DNA of 64,000 nt from UBA5158 sp963692955. Lineage in GTDB: Bacteria > Pseudomonadota > Gammaproteobacteria > DSM-16500. A program made the translations under genes and the position numbers. Within the stretch, counting starts at the first letter, position 1. Each line of letters begins with the position of its first letter. The notes beneath the pieces are model-generated. The model was not told the origin of the DNA. It ran no database searches and saw nothing but the letters and a program-made list of their open reading frames with translations. The stretch lies in the NCBI GenBank assembly GCA_963692955.1, contig OY843587.1:1736001-1800000 (forward strand), in the 5' to 3' direction. This document shows, piece by piece, positions 11,301 through 16,252 of this stretch.

Positions 11301-11461
11301 GCAATTATTTATTTAGCGGCAGCCCAGGAGAAGCCTCTATGGACGTCACCATCAGCGTTACCAATAACGTCGCTACTTGTTCCGAAACGATAGCGAACGG
11401 TCAAAGCAATACGGACCTCACAGTGACGGGTGCCGTAAAAATTAAATCTAATTGTCAATAA
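2..11461 (+). CDS. giant beta-strand-repeat adhesin, 3' part (5' end outside window)
   Basis: An uninterrupted reading frame of about 3,819 codons runs from the window edge to TAA at 11459-11461. The real start lies upstream; the TTG at 2 is only the first in-frame codon. The protein is almost entirely Ser, Thr, Asn, Gly, Ala and Val in short alternating strands, typical of secreted beta-helix adhesins. Visible blocks: three ~258-residue repeats (residues 1-770), ~340-residue repeats (about 1,560-2,320), ~76-residue repeats with a GAQ(S/T)Y motif (about 2,360-2,770), then PATR-like units (about 2,880-3,210). The end (about 3,500-3,650) has units of the type N-x-F-x-I-x-G with NLVGG-like turns, seen in filamentous-haemagglutinin-like proteins. 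No C-terminal autotransporter barrel, YadA anchor or sorting signal is visible; the last 40 residues hold two Cys. Secretion is therefore probably by a partner outside the window. Its stop lies 2 nt from the convergent next gene. Confidence 0.85.
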   Translation: MSGLISGAGNVSVSGGSLALTDASNSISSLSVSGGTLIAGALGTLGSGTITLSGGSLTSSAGSGTADVLSNSISVTGSAAIGAAGTTNNITFNGTTFTINKGATLSVLNTGTTVFSNAVTEGSGTGASGIIIKDGSTGLATFNGANTFDSLEFTSGAISAGSANTTLSSTFSVDTSVTATISGTKALSITGATGSLLSSSTLSLTNSGGTSLSGAITGSGGITVGTGAALTLSGNDTYTGTTSLTGTLTVSGGTDSFSGSTTGAGAISISGGSLALTNSGNSSLSSTFGVSGGTLVAGALGSLGSGAITLAGGSLTSNAGTGTANVVSNSISVTGSSTIGATGVTNNITLNGTSISINKGQTLTVYNNGTTNFSTAVTEGTGSGTSQITMNAGGMGMVNFNGANTFDTLEFTSGSIAAGTTGTTLTSTFSVDSNVTAKIAGSNSISITGALGTLNSGSTLEISNSASTSLSNSITGTGGGITVDSGAALTTSGNLIYTGATSLTGTLTVTGGTDSLIGLVSGAGAISVSGGTFTLKDAVNTLTSNFAVSGGALASGAAGALGSGTITLSGGGLTTTAGTGTAIVISNPISVTGNAAIGVATKQNNISLSGSTISINKGATLSILNTGTTTFTTAITEGTGTGTSGVLINSSASGTTTFTGTNTFDTLEFTSGAIAAGTAGTSLSSTLAVDTNATGTISGSNTLSITGATASVLTGGTLSITDTMATSISNAITGGGGVSVGVGGIATFKGNDTYTGTTAVSGTLNVSAGTDSLSGVLSGAGTVTVNGGSLTLTSSSNSISGAMNLSSGSLIGGNATTPFGTAALGLSGGTLSVSQTTSLANAVTVSGSAAIGGSGALTFTNTVGLTSGSLTLGDSAGTTFSNTISGAGSVIVNSATNTFSGSNTYTGGSTVNNAAVLALNTLTGAGTNLITSNNTSQIDFNAAGTYSNAITLSNTTSMTANINPANNLAVTLSGALTLSGTSIITANTGDTLSLTGTMSGSGTVGTSGVGTISMGGTSNTFNGTINTAGTGLLEDASINGFGAAGTALNINSPVTFSGYNEAANITINGAGTQITFTGNENLSGTLTLTSALTATVASGNSLTLSGNLLTGSGQLTINGAGTTTLSGANNSAYAGTIVQSNGQLIVATNNSTGVGALQISSGSLQSSGSVSLENSSTAFNGNSTLNGTHAITFTGSSVSINNSSVLGISNSATTQFNNLISGTGSIDLSNNGTLALSGANTFAGLTLENSTIEANSSASLTATYNVAASDTAIIGGSNAIAFTGAGTINSSSALEISNSSTTGLSSLTGGSSGSGSLSTTGSNIGAITLNGTIGATALTSVNLAANTNINTANITTSGAQNYSGTTTLDTSTTLKGSTVALSTTNSSADGASGLSVNATASSGSPVTFNSAVGGGASGRLANVTVTGAATIDGSITTTGDQTYNNGVTVANSDTLAGGNVKFSSTVGGTGSLAVNATGAITATGAVSGLAGLTIQNSSATTFSSTVNVSAVTLTNTTGAVTFSNNLTTPSLTTANNGYSVVLSGAANSISNSAVTTFLNTGGVTFGGSSLFSGGVTSTASTTTLQGNVKSSGGAISFGATTLNATSVLDATNSNATAAGAAIGVGAITDNATTNNLTLNSGTNGTVTVSSLSNGGQLTLTESNGATFSGAVSATQITITDTSNGASVSFGGNLTDSGTFTAANTANSYNVTFQGLLNSFTGAASIDTEGNVTIGTSTSAATTFTAGVEATSDTVTSIAGSVTASGVATINLPNTVSITADSTITSGTGQITLGDIGIQNSHNLQLGTGNADAISVGALQGKLAGNTGSVLVDTANTFGASGLVKLNSLTIENSSGAMFNNTVTANTFNTSNGSTTSLNYGLTLANGATITNAMNFTNTGGVTLGGTSIFSAGVTSTASTTTLQGTVYTSGAGITLGTTTLNATSKLDSTNNGTTTTGNAISVGAISDNSTSDNLTLNGGTTGTVNVTSLSNGGVLTLANSNGATFSGAVNASQVNISDSQAGTNVLFQNNLTDSGTFSATNTSNSYNVQIEGASNSVTGAATIANKGTVTIGTAATNANAFSGGVTATNAANINLAGNITAAGANVIDLASPITITANTSLSGATGQITLGATSIQASNSLALGSDLATPISVSSISGSAAGHGSVVVSTSGTFAASGVIGSTNSLNSFTLENAGTATFSNTVNATTFNSSDGNTNSLAYGLTFSNGANIVNAVTFSNTGGVSLTGNLQFNGGVTSTASATTLNGTLTTQGNIINLGNTTLAGAATTLDATNAGANASGANVTIGTVSGTSTGVQGLTILAGSAGNVNLNGTIGTTSDALSNLSVTANKTTINNASTYTTGAQSYTGAVALASNTSVNSSASNISFNGTVDGGFELDATAQGNVTFAQNVGHGTNLAKIVATAGTGSKININDANVDTTGAQSYNGAVSLGVTTNLASTGGAVSFSNSIDGAVGLTVSGSSVTFNGDIGNGALLTSLMVTGPTTLNTGVIKTATTQNYVNAVTLTGGNALTAGTSINFQSTIDGNQALSVNAPTVTFGASIGSGSNSALTSLNVQGTALNNNAAVINTSGAQTYQNAMVLGVGSDLTSTAGAINLESNANGAYALQVNALTGGVTLGNTTASSATLASLSVTGPTTLNWSAVNTTNAQDYAGAVTLGVSTDVASSASSVTFGNKIDGAFALIANGSTGVTLSNSIGSTAPLTSLDVTGATSVNSAVINTTGVQTYHSAVTLTNSSQMSSSANGNITFDASVDGGTNNLTTSTGTATTAFYGAVTDTNNLAVTSSTINLENGNVTTTGNQSYTGAVTLENTAALTSTSSGTITLSSTLTNNGNTLTLDTAGTATIMGQISGTGGLTQAGTGTLVLDSSLNNYTGATSIEAGMLKIAANNALAVASAVTLSSGATLELNNFNDSLSDLYGAGNVTLGSGTLTVNNADSDSFDGNISGTGNVIKTNSGTLTLDGNNSYSGGTHINVGTINTASNTALGTSFAIVAAGAELDVSNSVTLANQIGLTGNGITTNGALVATGTDILSGGISLGANTSIGVTNSGDKLTLNNIISGADLNKVGAGTLVITNVNNTYAGSTNVENGILSIGAATAIPVTSALNIANIANVTFNNLVVAVTSLTGSGNLNLTTASIQVGSDNSNSSYGGNIVGTGILEKMGTGTLTLTGNNTYTGITSVTNGTVDFQSGTSTVGIISVSNNASLVLNNATVTSTGISLNGSGVGSAGALVDSGNSILTGSVNLSTNSTISTTNGSDTLVLRGSVNGAKTLTLQGPGSISLVGGVGTTTPLNSIASSAGTVTTSGAINTIYNQTYNNVTSLNGNTSFTSSAGSVTLSGAIDGNNSLSVSSMTGTVISGVIGGHNALTSLTVTDGNAAGVSTTLNGGAITTVGNQSFNDPIILGANTTLTSGGNITIPMGITGANDNLSLIGSANNNNFILAGNLAVNNVVVTGSSAGINTLTVQSNDANQVWNINGTNQGSISGITEQTGNFTYTLMNNLVGGNNGNTFSILGGGSVTGTITGGAGNNTFIADNVNNMFNINGTNSGTGTGVASFTQIQNIVGGTGTNTFVLADGATVDGMLSATGTQTNTIDYSAYSTPINVTLNGTTGQTVNGGNSLINNFNNINNLISNGQSTLTVDGTNNVIHITGPNQGYVNDPTYFSGFNTIGATPGASGTTVVKFDTNAELDANTEQAYINGITLTFVNIDFIGSFLNQIAASLNSAINSSMQGISTGDNTDPSALSADGNYLFSGSPGEASMDVTISVTNNVATCSETIANGQSNTDLTVTGAVKIKSNCQ
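4675..7000 (+). repeat. ~1,020-nt imperfect repeats inside the adhesin gene
   Basis: The segment beginning with a GGV block followed by GGVTSTAS recurs at about 4682, 5696 and 6719 (spacings 1,014 and 1,023 nt). The first two copies match closely through VGAI, SNGG, NLTDSGTF and GQITLG landmarks. The third copy keeps only its first part before switching to the shorter repeat family that follows. Confidence 0.75.
7080..8310 (+). repeat. six tandem ~228-nt repeats inside the adhesin gene
   Basis: A T-x-x-A-Q-x-Y motif recurs at about 7084, 7321, 7542, 7771, 7999 and 8225, with spacings of 221-237 nt (74-79 codons). Each unit also has an IDG or VDG turn and a TSL-V-G strand, one likely beta-helix module of an FHA-like passenger. 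A degenerate copy reappears near 9,990-10,260. Confidence 0.8.
8620..9640 (+). repeat. four PATR-like (autotransporter-associated beta strand) repeats
   Basis: The pattern G-x-L-x-L, then N-x-Y-x-G-x-T, then G-x-(L/I/V) is seen at about 8,640, 8,920, 9,250 and 9,545. It matches the well-known passenger-associated transport repeat found in autotransporter passengers, yet no translocator barrel follows. Protein-level signal within the adhesin gene. Confidence 0.7.
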
Positions 11462-11463
11462 CG

Positions 11464-13683
11464 TCAACGTCGGTTGAATTGCGCACCTTGTTCTAACGCA
11501 TCGATATCGGCAGCGGATTGCTGAACTTGACTACCCAACATACTGTAGGATTTCCATTTTTCCGCTACGAAAAATAACAATGATGTATGTCTAGTGATGA
11601 GCGCCTCGCCTTTATTATCTTTTAACTCCTGCGCCAACGCCCAACTTTCCGCTTTATCAATCGCAGCGATCATAATTTTAATATTATTCATGCCATATTT
11701 CACCGTGAATTGACGGCCGCGAATGCCCACGCCCCAAGCTGCATGGATATAGGCTTTTACATCGTCAAAAAACATGGTTTCGTGAGCGTTAAGACGGTTT
11801 TCAGATAAAATTTTAGTGTAAGCCGCGGCGCTAGGTTTGGCTAAGCCGGTTTCGTTGGAATAATATTGCTTGAAGAAATATTTTCCCCAGTTTAAGCCGT
11901 CAAAATTTTTCTTAGTATGCAGGCGGTGAATTTCATTGTTATTGCTGAGTAAATAAATGTTGTAGCCTGCCGCGAACAATTCTCTCAATACTTCTAAGCG
12001 TTGTTTCACAGCGGGCGCGTTATCTAAAATCGAAGCACAATAGGCTGTGTCAAAATCCTCGTCGGAAAGTGATTCTAAGCCTAAATGCGTTTTTAGAGTC
12101 AACCTGAACACAGGTGTCGTCACTTTTCCTAAATGATAATCTTTTATGAGTTGATTGATCTCTGGGGTTAAATTCGCTTTGATTTCAGCAGGCGTAATTG
12201 TCTTACCCGCACGTTGCGCTAAATCACTAAACGCTTTAAACACAGGCGCCACATTCACATCGATGGCGATAAACACGTGACCCAAATCGAAAATTAAATT
12301 TTTAATTTTTGTCGCTGGGACCGGTCTTGGCAGCGCCCAACACGCAAGTGTGACATCTAAGGTTTCCGGATTGTCGTAACCCATGCCCGCGAGCTTAGCA
12401 AACGACAGAGGATAGTTAGGATGGTTCGCGTCTGTGGCATGATTATCGATGAGTTCTTTGACGAACATCGCGAAACAAACTTCCGCATGCAACGCTTTGC
12501 TAAGCGCCGCGTCAACGTTACCTTGCTCGAATAAGGCACGGCTAATGTTTTGCGCGCTAGACGCAACATAATGCGGCGAATGGTTGAACGTATTAATGCC
12601 CTTGGTTTTATCTAAACTTAATTGTGCGGTTAACAATTCGCGGTAAGCGGGTTTCAAGGCGTAATATGCGATTTTAAGTTTATCCGCGATCATCCAATCG
12701 AATATACGCAGCGTGCAGGCTAAGCGTAGTACTACTTCGTAATCAGCTCGGGTTTCGAACGCGTAATCATACAAATTTAACCATTCAGCACGTTCCTCAA
12801 CGTAGTCTGCAAAGTTATGTTCGATAGGACTATGCTTATTAGGATCACGCAAATCTTCCTCAAGATATTGGAAGGTTTCTAACACCGCGACGTAACCTCT
12901 AAAGAAGTTATCGGTACAAGTGACAGAGCCATCCATATTCAATTGACCTTGCGCGCCAATGGCATCAAAAAGTTGTGCGGCACTGACTAATTGCAATAAT
13001 TTTTTTCGCTCTGCGACATTAGTAATGGTAAGCAAGCCCGCCACCATATTCTCAAGGGTTTTTTGACCGGCTTCTAAAAAATATAAATGACCGTAACAAG
13101 TCATCATCATGGGATAAGCTTTAACTAGCATTTCTTTCGCAGGCTGAGACAGTTCTACATAGCTCGGTAAAATCTTAGCGATTTCCAGTGGGCTCAATTT
13201 TAAAATTTCCACCATCAATTCATCGGTGTCTAAGCGCGCGTCGATACCGGCGTTCTTCGCTAATTCTCTAACGGCTGGAGATTTGCCTAAATCACTTTTT
13301 AAAATCAAATTGAAGATAGCCGCTTTGGCGTCTTCATCAGCAGCGGCGGCTTGGGTCATTTGACATAATTTAGTAAAATTCGCGCGGCTTAATTTATCGT
13401 GCTCAGGTTGCGCTGCGACGAAGTCTTCATAGTTTTCATCTAAACAGAGTTGCAGACAATAAAGTGACGATAGTGTTCTTTCGAGTTCAATATATTTTTG
13501 CACGCCGCGGGTGGCGGGAATCACGCCCTTCGCGATTAAAAGTTCAGACCAGCTTTGCTGGGCGAGCGCGCCTACTTGATGCGCGGTGATGACAACGCCA
13601 GGATGGGTATAATAATTTAATTCGACTTTATAGTTTGCGGCGAGTTTATCTAAGAATTCATTTCTTTTTATTAGATTTGGCAT
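11464..13683 (-). CDS. YihX-like HAD phosphatase domain fused to a large N-terminal region of unknown function
   Basis: About 739 residues from the ATG at 13683, preferred because GAGAG lies about 11 nt upstream; an upstream TTG at 13764 would add 27 residues without a ribosome site. Residues about 1-455 are a mainly helical region that I do not recognise. Residues about 458-665 form a HAD hydrolase: nucleophile motif NLIFDLGHV, motif II YLLSNNN, the Lys in GLAKPS and the MFFDD acid pair, in the order found in YihX (sugar-1-phosphate phosphatase), which also has DLGN in motif I. A family enzyme dephosphorylates small phosphorylated sugars, but the substrate here cannot be read. The gene is convergent to the adhesin, ending 2 nt away. 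No signal peptide is seen. The size and fusion are unusual for the family and an effector role is possible. Confidence 0.75.
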   Translation of the reverse strand: MPNLIKRNEFLDKLAANYKVELNYYTHPGVVITAHQVGALAQQSWSELLIAKGVIPATRGVQKYIELERTLSSLYCLQLCLDENYEDFVAAQPEHDKLSRANFTKLCQMTQAAAADEDAKAAIFNLILKSDLGKSPAVRELAKNAGIDARLDTDELMVEILKLSPLEIAKILPSYVELSQPAKEMLVKAYPMMMTCYGHLYFLEAGQKTLENMVAGLLTITNVAERKKLLQLVSAAQLFDAIGAQGQLNMDGSVTCTDNFFRGYVAVLETFQYLEEDLRDPNKHSPIEHNFADYVEERAEWLNLYDYAFETRADYEVVLRLACTLRIFDWMIADKLKIAYYALKPAYRELLTAQLSLDKTKGINTFNHSPHYVASSAQNISRALFEQGNVDAALSKALHAEVCFAMFVKELIDNHATDANHPNYPLSFAKLAGMGYDNPETLDVTLACWALPRPVPATKIKNLIFDLGHVFIAIDVNVAPVFKAFSDLAQRAGKTITPAEIKANLTPEINQLIKDYHLGKVTTPVFRLTLKTHLGLESLSDEDFDTAYCASILDNAPAVKQRLEVLRELFAAGYNIYLLSNNNEIHRLHTKKNFDGLNWGKYFFKQYYSNETGLAKPSAAAYTKILSENRLNAHETMFFDDVKAYIHAAWGVGIRGRQFTVKYGMNNIKIMIAAIDKAESWALAQELKDNKGEALITRHTSLLFFVAEKWKSYSMLGSQVQQSAADIDALEQGAQFNRR

Positions 13684-13810
13684 GGTAAAAAATACTCTCA
13701 AAAGGTCTATAGGAATACCGGGAAAGACGTGGATAACGCTATCATTAATATTAAACAGACTCAAGGCTTTAGGTTTATTTTAAAACATGAAAAAACTAAC
13801 GTTAAGAAAA

Positions 13811-13840
13811 TCGAGCCGCCTTTTTTAAGTGCGGCCCGAA
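13811..13840 (-). terminator. possible weak terminator after the DUF4142 gene
   Basis: GCCGC at 13815-13819 pairs with GCGGC at 13831-13835. On the minus strand the hairpin is followed by a short T-containing run. It lies just downstream of the DUF4142 stop codon. The stem is short, hence low confidence. Confidence 0.35.
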
Positions 13841-13851
13841 ATATTTTGCGC

Positions 13852-14379
13852 TTAAGATTTGAAAGAATCTTGCAATTTTTTCGCTTCTTCTAAATGATGG
13901 GCTACCGCTTCTTTAGTGTCCATCAGAAAAGTTTTTAAATCCGCGTTTTTCGCCGTCTTTAAAAATTTATCGGTAATTAACTTTAACGCTTCGGCATGGC
14001 CTTTCACCATCGCGTCAACGTAAGCTTTTTCATAATCCTTACCTTCCTTAGCGCCGAGCATAACTAACTCTTTGCTGCCTTTGGTGTGCATATCCTCTGG
14101 GTTAGGATTGATTGGCATTGCATGGATTTTATTAGCTAAAGCGATAGCATCCGTTAAGTTTTTGCCGTGTTCTTTCACCATCGTGTTGGCGAAATCAGTG
14201 ACGTCAGAGGTGGAATCGGTATTCAATGCTTGCACCGCGGCGAGAATTTCATTTTGATCGATAGTAATTATCGTCGATAAAATTCCTGCGGAGACGGAAT
14301 CATTCGCTGCCGCGTACACAGGTGTCGCGAGCAGGCAAACTAGCAAAGAAGCGATTTTAAATTTTTTGAGCGACTTCAT
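13852..14379 (-). CDS. secreted DUF4142 family protein
   Basis: 175 residues with a clear signal peptide (basic MKSLKKFK, hydrophobic core, cleavage near VYAAA). The mature part is a helical bundle with the pattern of DUF4142, a ferritin-like family of periplasmic proteins: a helix with DVTDFANTMVKEHGKN, a second helical pair around residues 100-140, and a C-terminal helix with AVAHHLEEAKKL. The family is usually periplasmic and has no settled biochemical role; stress links have been suggested. The ATG is preceded by GGAGAAAAATC, a good ribosome site. It has its own promoter (14415-14442) and appears to be a single-gene unit. The length is normal for the family. Confidence 0.85.
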   Translation of the reverse strand: MKSLKKFKIASLLVCLLATPVYAAANDSVSAGILSTIITIDQNEILAAVQALNTDSTSDVTDFANTMVKEHGKNLTDAIALANKIHAMPINPNPEDMHTKGSKELVMLGAKEGKDYEKAYVDAMVKGHAEALKLITDKFLKTAKNADLKTFLMDTKEAVAHHLEEAKKLQDSFKS

Positions 14380-14414
14380 GATTTTTCTCCATTGTTTTAA
14401 ATTGTGGAGAAAAG

Positions 14415-14442
14415 ATTATAGGAAAAAACAAATATAGACAAG
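14415..14442 (-). promoter_or_regulatory. sigma70-type promoter for the DUF4142 gene
   Basis: On the minus strand, TTGTCT (14442-14437) is followed after 16 bp by a perfect TATAAT (14420-14415). The -35 box lies inside one arm of the upstream hairpin, so hairpin and promoter overlap. Confidence 0.6.
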
Positions 14443-14466
14443 TTATGCTTTAACTTGCCTATATTT
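14423..14466 (-). terminator. hairpin plus T-run, terminator for the 504-residue gene
   Basis: Arms 14430-14445 and 14451-14466 are complementary over 16 bp with one mismatch and a 5-nt loop. On the minus strand the hairpin is followed by GTTTTTT (14429-14423). It lies 36 nt beyond the stop of the minus-strand gene ending at 14502, as expected of an intrinsic terminator, although the stem is A/T rich. Confidence 0.55.
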
Positions 14467-14501
14467 ATACAATTTAATTTAACCCACTGCAGAAACTCAC
14501 C

Positions 14502-16016
14502 TTAGACTCTAGGACTAATATTAGCGATTCTTTCACCGTGTATATTAGCTTTAGTACTAGATTCAGTTCGCATTGAATGGCTACGTATAAGTTTTGGCAC
14601 CACGTAACTACCAGGACGAGAACTTGGGGTAGGCAAAGCAGGATCACGCCCAAGCGTTGACGCGGAAGTCGGCGTTGTTTGTGGGGCCCGCAATATACTA
14701 AGTATAGTGACTGAGCTGGCACTAAGGCTGCGTGGACGCTCGGTTCGTGTGCTTTCACAAGGATCCAAGCTAACGCTTAACGGAGCACTGCTAGAAAAAT
14801 CCGCGCGTTCATCTTTTTCTTCTAACTCATTTTGCACTGAGCTAGGAGAAGGCGTTTCTGGGACTTCCTGCTCTGCTTCTACTGCAGCGGATTGTGGTTG
14901 GTTCTGCGCAGGCGCTGTTTCACTAACGGGTAAAACAACCGCTTTCGCTGGCTGTCTGCTGATATGAATCGCATGACCCACCAACGTCACCGCTGTTAAC
15001 GCCGCTCCACCAAAAGTTAATAATGTCGAGCTCGACACTTTTAACAATGGCACGGTGACCGTTAATGAAGGCGGAAAGACAATACCCAATACTGTCGCCG
15101 CGATACCTAACATTGCAAACCCAAACGCCGCGAGTTTGTAACGGGTGGGCAGCGCTTTCCATTTATTCGCAATGCGAGTAGCCAATGAAACTTTTTGGAA
15201 AGCAACCAGCGCGGTAGGTCCAATGACGGGGGTCGCCTTTCTCACTGGCACGGGTGAACTAGACGGTGACTCCTCACTATTGTTGCTGGTGTCGATAGAC
15301 AAACGCGAAGGGACACTAGCAACGACCGATGGGAGCAGATTGACGCCGCTAGCGGGCGTCTGCTCTTGTTCTGGTTGCACATCTTCTTTTTCTACTTCGA
15401 CTTTATCCTGCTTATCTTCCAGCGCAGCCTTATTCAAGACGTCTTCCCTTTCAAGTCTTTGCAGCTGCGCTTCTAGTTCATTGGTATCAGGTTCTTCAAT
15501 TGTAACGACATCAGAAACATAGCCGTTCAATCGAATAAATCCTAAAATGTTCTCTTTTAATTTTTCATCCTTAATGGTTGTCACATAGTCACTGAATAGT
15601 AAATGCTCATCCGCAGTAAATTTTTCTCTGTGCGCTTCATAAAAGTGAAATAATACTTTGCCATCATCCGCAGTGGAGTTAGCCATATTATCCAAGTATT
15701 CGAGGTACGCATGATTTTCTAAACTAAAGTTTCCGTCTTCGAAAAATAGTGTCGTCGGTTCGATTTGTACCGCCTTGAGAATTAAATTCATATCGAAAAG
15801 CGTATCTCGACGGTTCCCTAATAACTCTATGAGTACTCTTAGCTTTTCGTTTTCGATGATATTTAATATCGCGATTAAGAGTCTATCTCTATTCCATTCC
15901 TGCGTTTTTGCTTTATCCGCTAAGAGATCCAACCAATCCGTTTTAAATTGTAATTGCGTGATGTTTTCCCAATTAATAATAGGCTTGAAAGTTGTACCGT
16001 ATATAATTGTAGACAT
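14502..16016 (-). CDS. unrecognised protein with two membrane segments and disordered Ser/Pro tail (effector-like)
   Basis: 504 residues; I do not recognise the family. Residues 1-170 form a helical, charged domain. About 178-215 is an acidic, coiled-coil-like stretch rich in Glu, Lys and Gln. About 216-265 is low complexity. Two hydrophobic segments follow (about 294-314 and 329-349), separated by a short loop, forming a membrane hairpin. The last 150 residues are Ser/Thr/Pro-rich and probably disordered. There is no N-terminal signal peptide. A soluble N-domain, coiled coil, membrane hairpin and disordered tail resemble proteins that Legionellales deliver into host membranes, but that is inference. 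The ATG has GAGAGG about 8 nt upstream. An inverted repeat lies in the leader and a hairpin terminator follows. Confidence 0.6.
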   Translation of the reverse strand: MSTIIYGTTFKPIINWENITQLQFKTDWLDLLADKAKTQEWNRDRLLIAILNIIENEKLRVLIELLGNRRDTLFDMNLILKAVQIEPTTLFFEDGNFSLENHAYLEYLDNMANSTADDGKVLFHFYEAHREKFTADEHLLFSDYVTTIKDEKLKENILGFIRLNGYVSDVVTIEEPDTNELEAQLQRLEREDVLNKAALEDKQDKVEVEKEDVQPEQEQTPASGVNLLPSVVASVPSRLSIDTSNNSEESPSSSPVPVRKATPVIGPTALVAFQKVSLATRIANKWKALPTRYKLAAFGFAMLGIAATVLGIVFPPSLTVTVPLLKVSSSTLLTFGGAALTAVTLVGHAIHISRQPAKAVVLPVSETAPAQNQPQSAAVEAEQEVPETPSPSSVQNELEEKDERADFSSSAPLSVSLDPCESTRTERPRSLSASSVTILSILRAPQTTPTSASTLGRDPALPTPSSRPGSYVVPKLIRSHSMRTESSTKANIHGERIANISPRV

Positions 16017-16030
16017 GGATTATTCCTCTC

Positions 16031-16080
16031 GTTTTGCGACTTAGTGCTTTTTGTAATGGAGCTATGATACCTCGCAAAAC
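16031..16080. promoter_or_regulatory. 9-bp inverted repeat in the leader of the 504-residue gene
   Basis: GTTTTGCGA at 16031-16039 and its exact reverse complement TCGCAAAAC at 16072-16080 flank 32 nt immediately upstream of the minus-strand gene. Candidate operator; no named regulator matches. Confidence 0.3.
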
Positions 16081-16131
16081 TTAAGACAGTATTAAAAAAA
16101 CCCATAACTTACAACTGTTTATGATCTTTTT

Positions 16132-16159
16132 TTGAACTATTTTCACGCCATATTAAGAT
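16132..16159 (+). promoter_or_regulatory. putative promoter for the beta-lactamase-like gene
   Basis: TTGAAC (16132-16137), 16 bp spacer, TAAGAT (16154-16159), about 95 nt before the ATG at 16253. A perfect tandem 10-bp repeat (ATTTCATACT at 16172-16181 and 16182-16191) sits just after the expected start of transcription. Confidence 0.4.
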
Positions 16160-16252
16160 ATTTAGGCAAAGATTTCATACTATTTCATACTGTTACAGAT
16201 TGGAATAGAATAAAAAGATGTGTTTTTTTTCGTACTATATAAAGGCTGTATC

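Noticed and set aside
14474..15522. Extra frames on both strands over the 504-residue gene
   Set aside because: They are shadows in a low-complexity Ser/Pro region without start signals.
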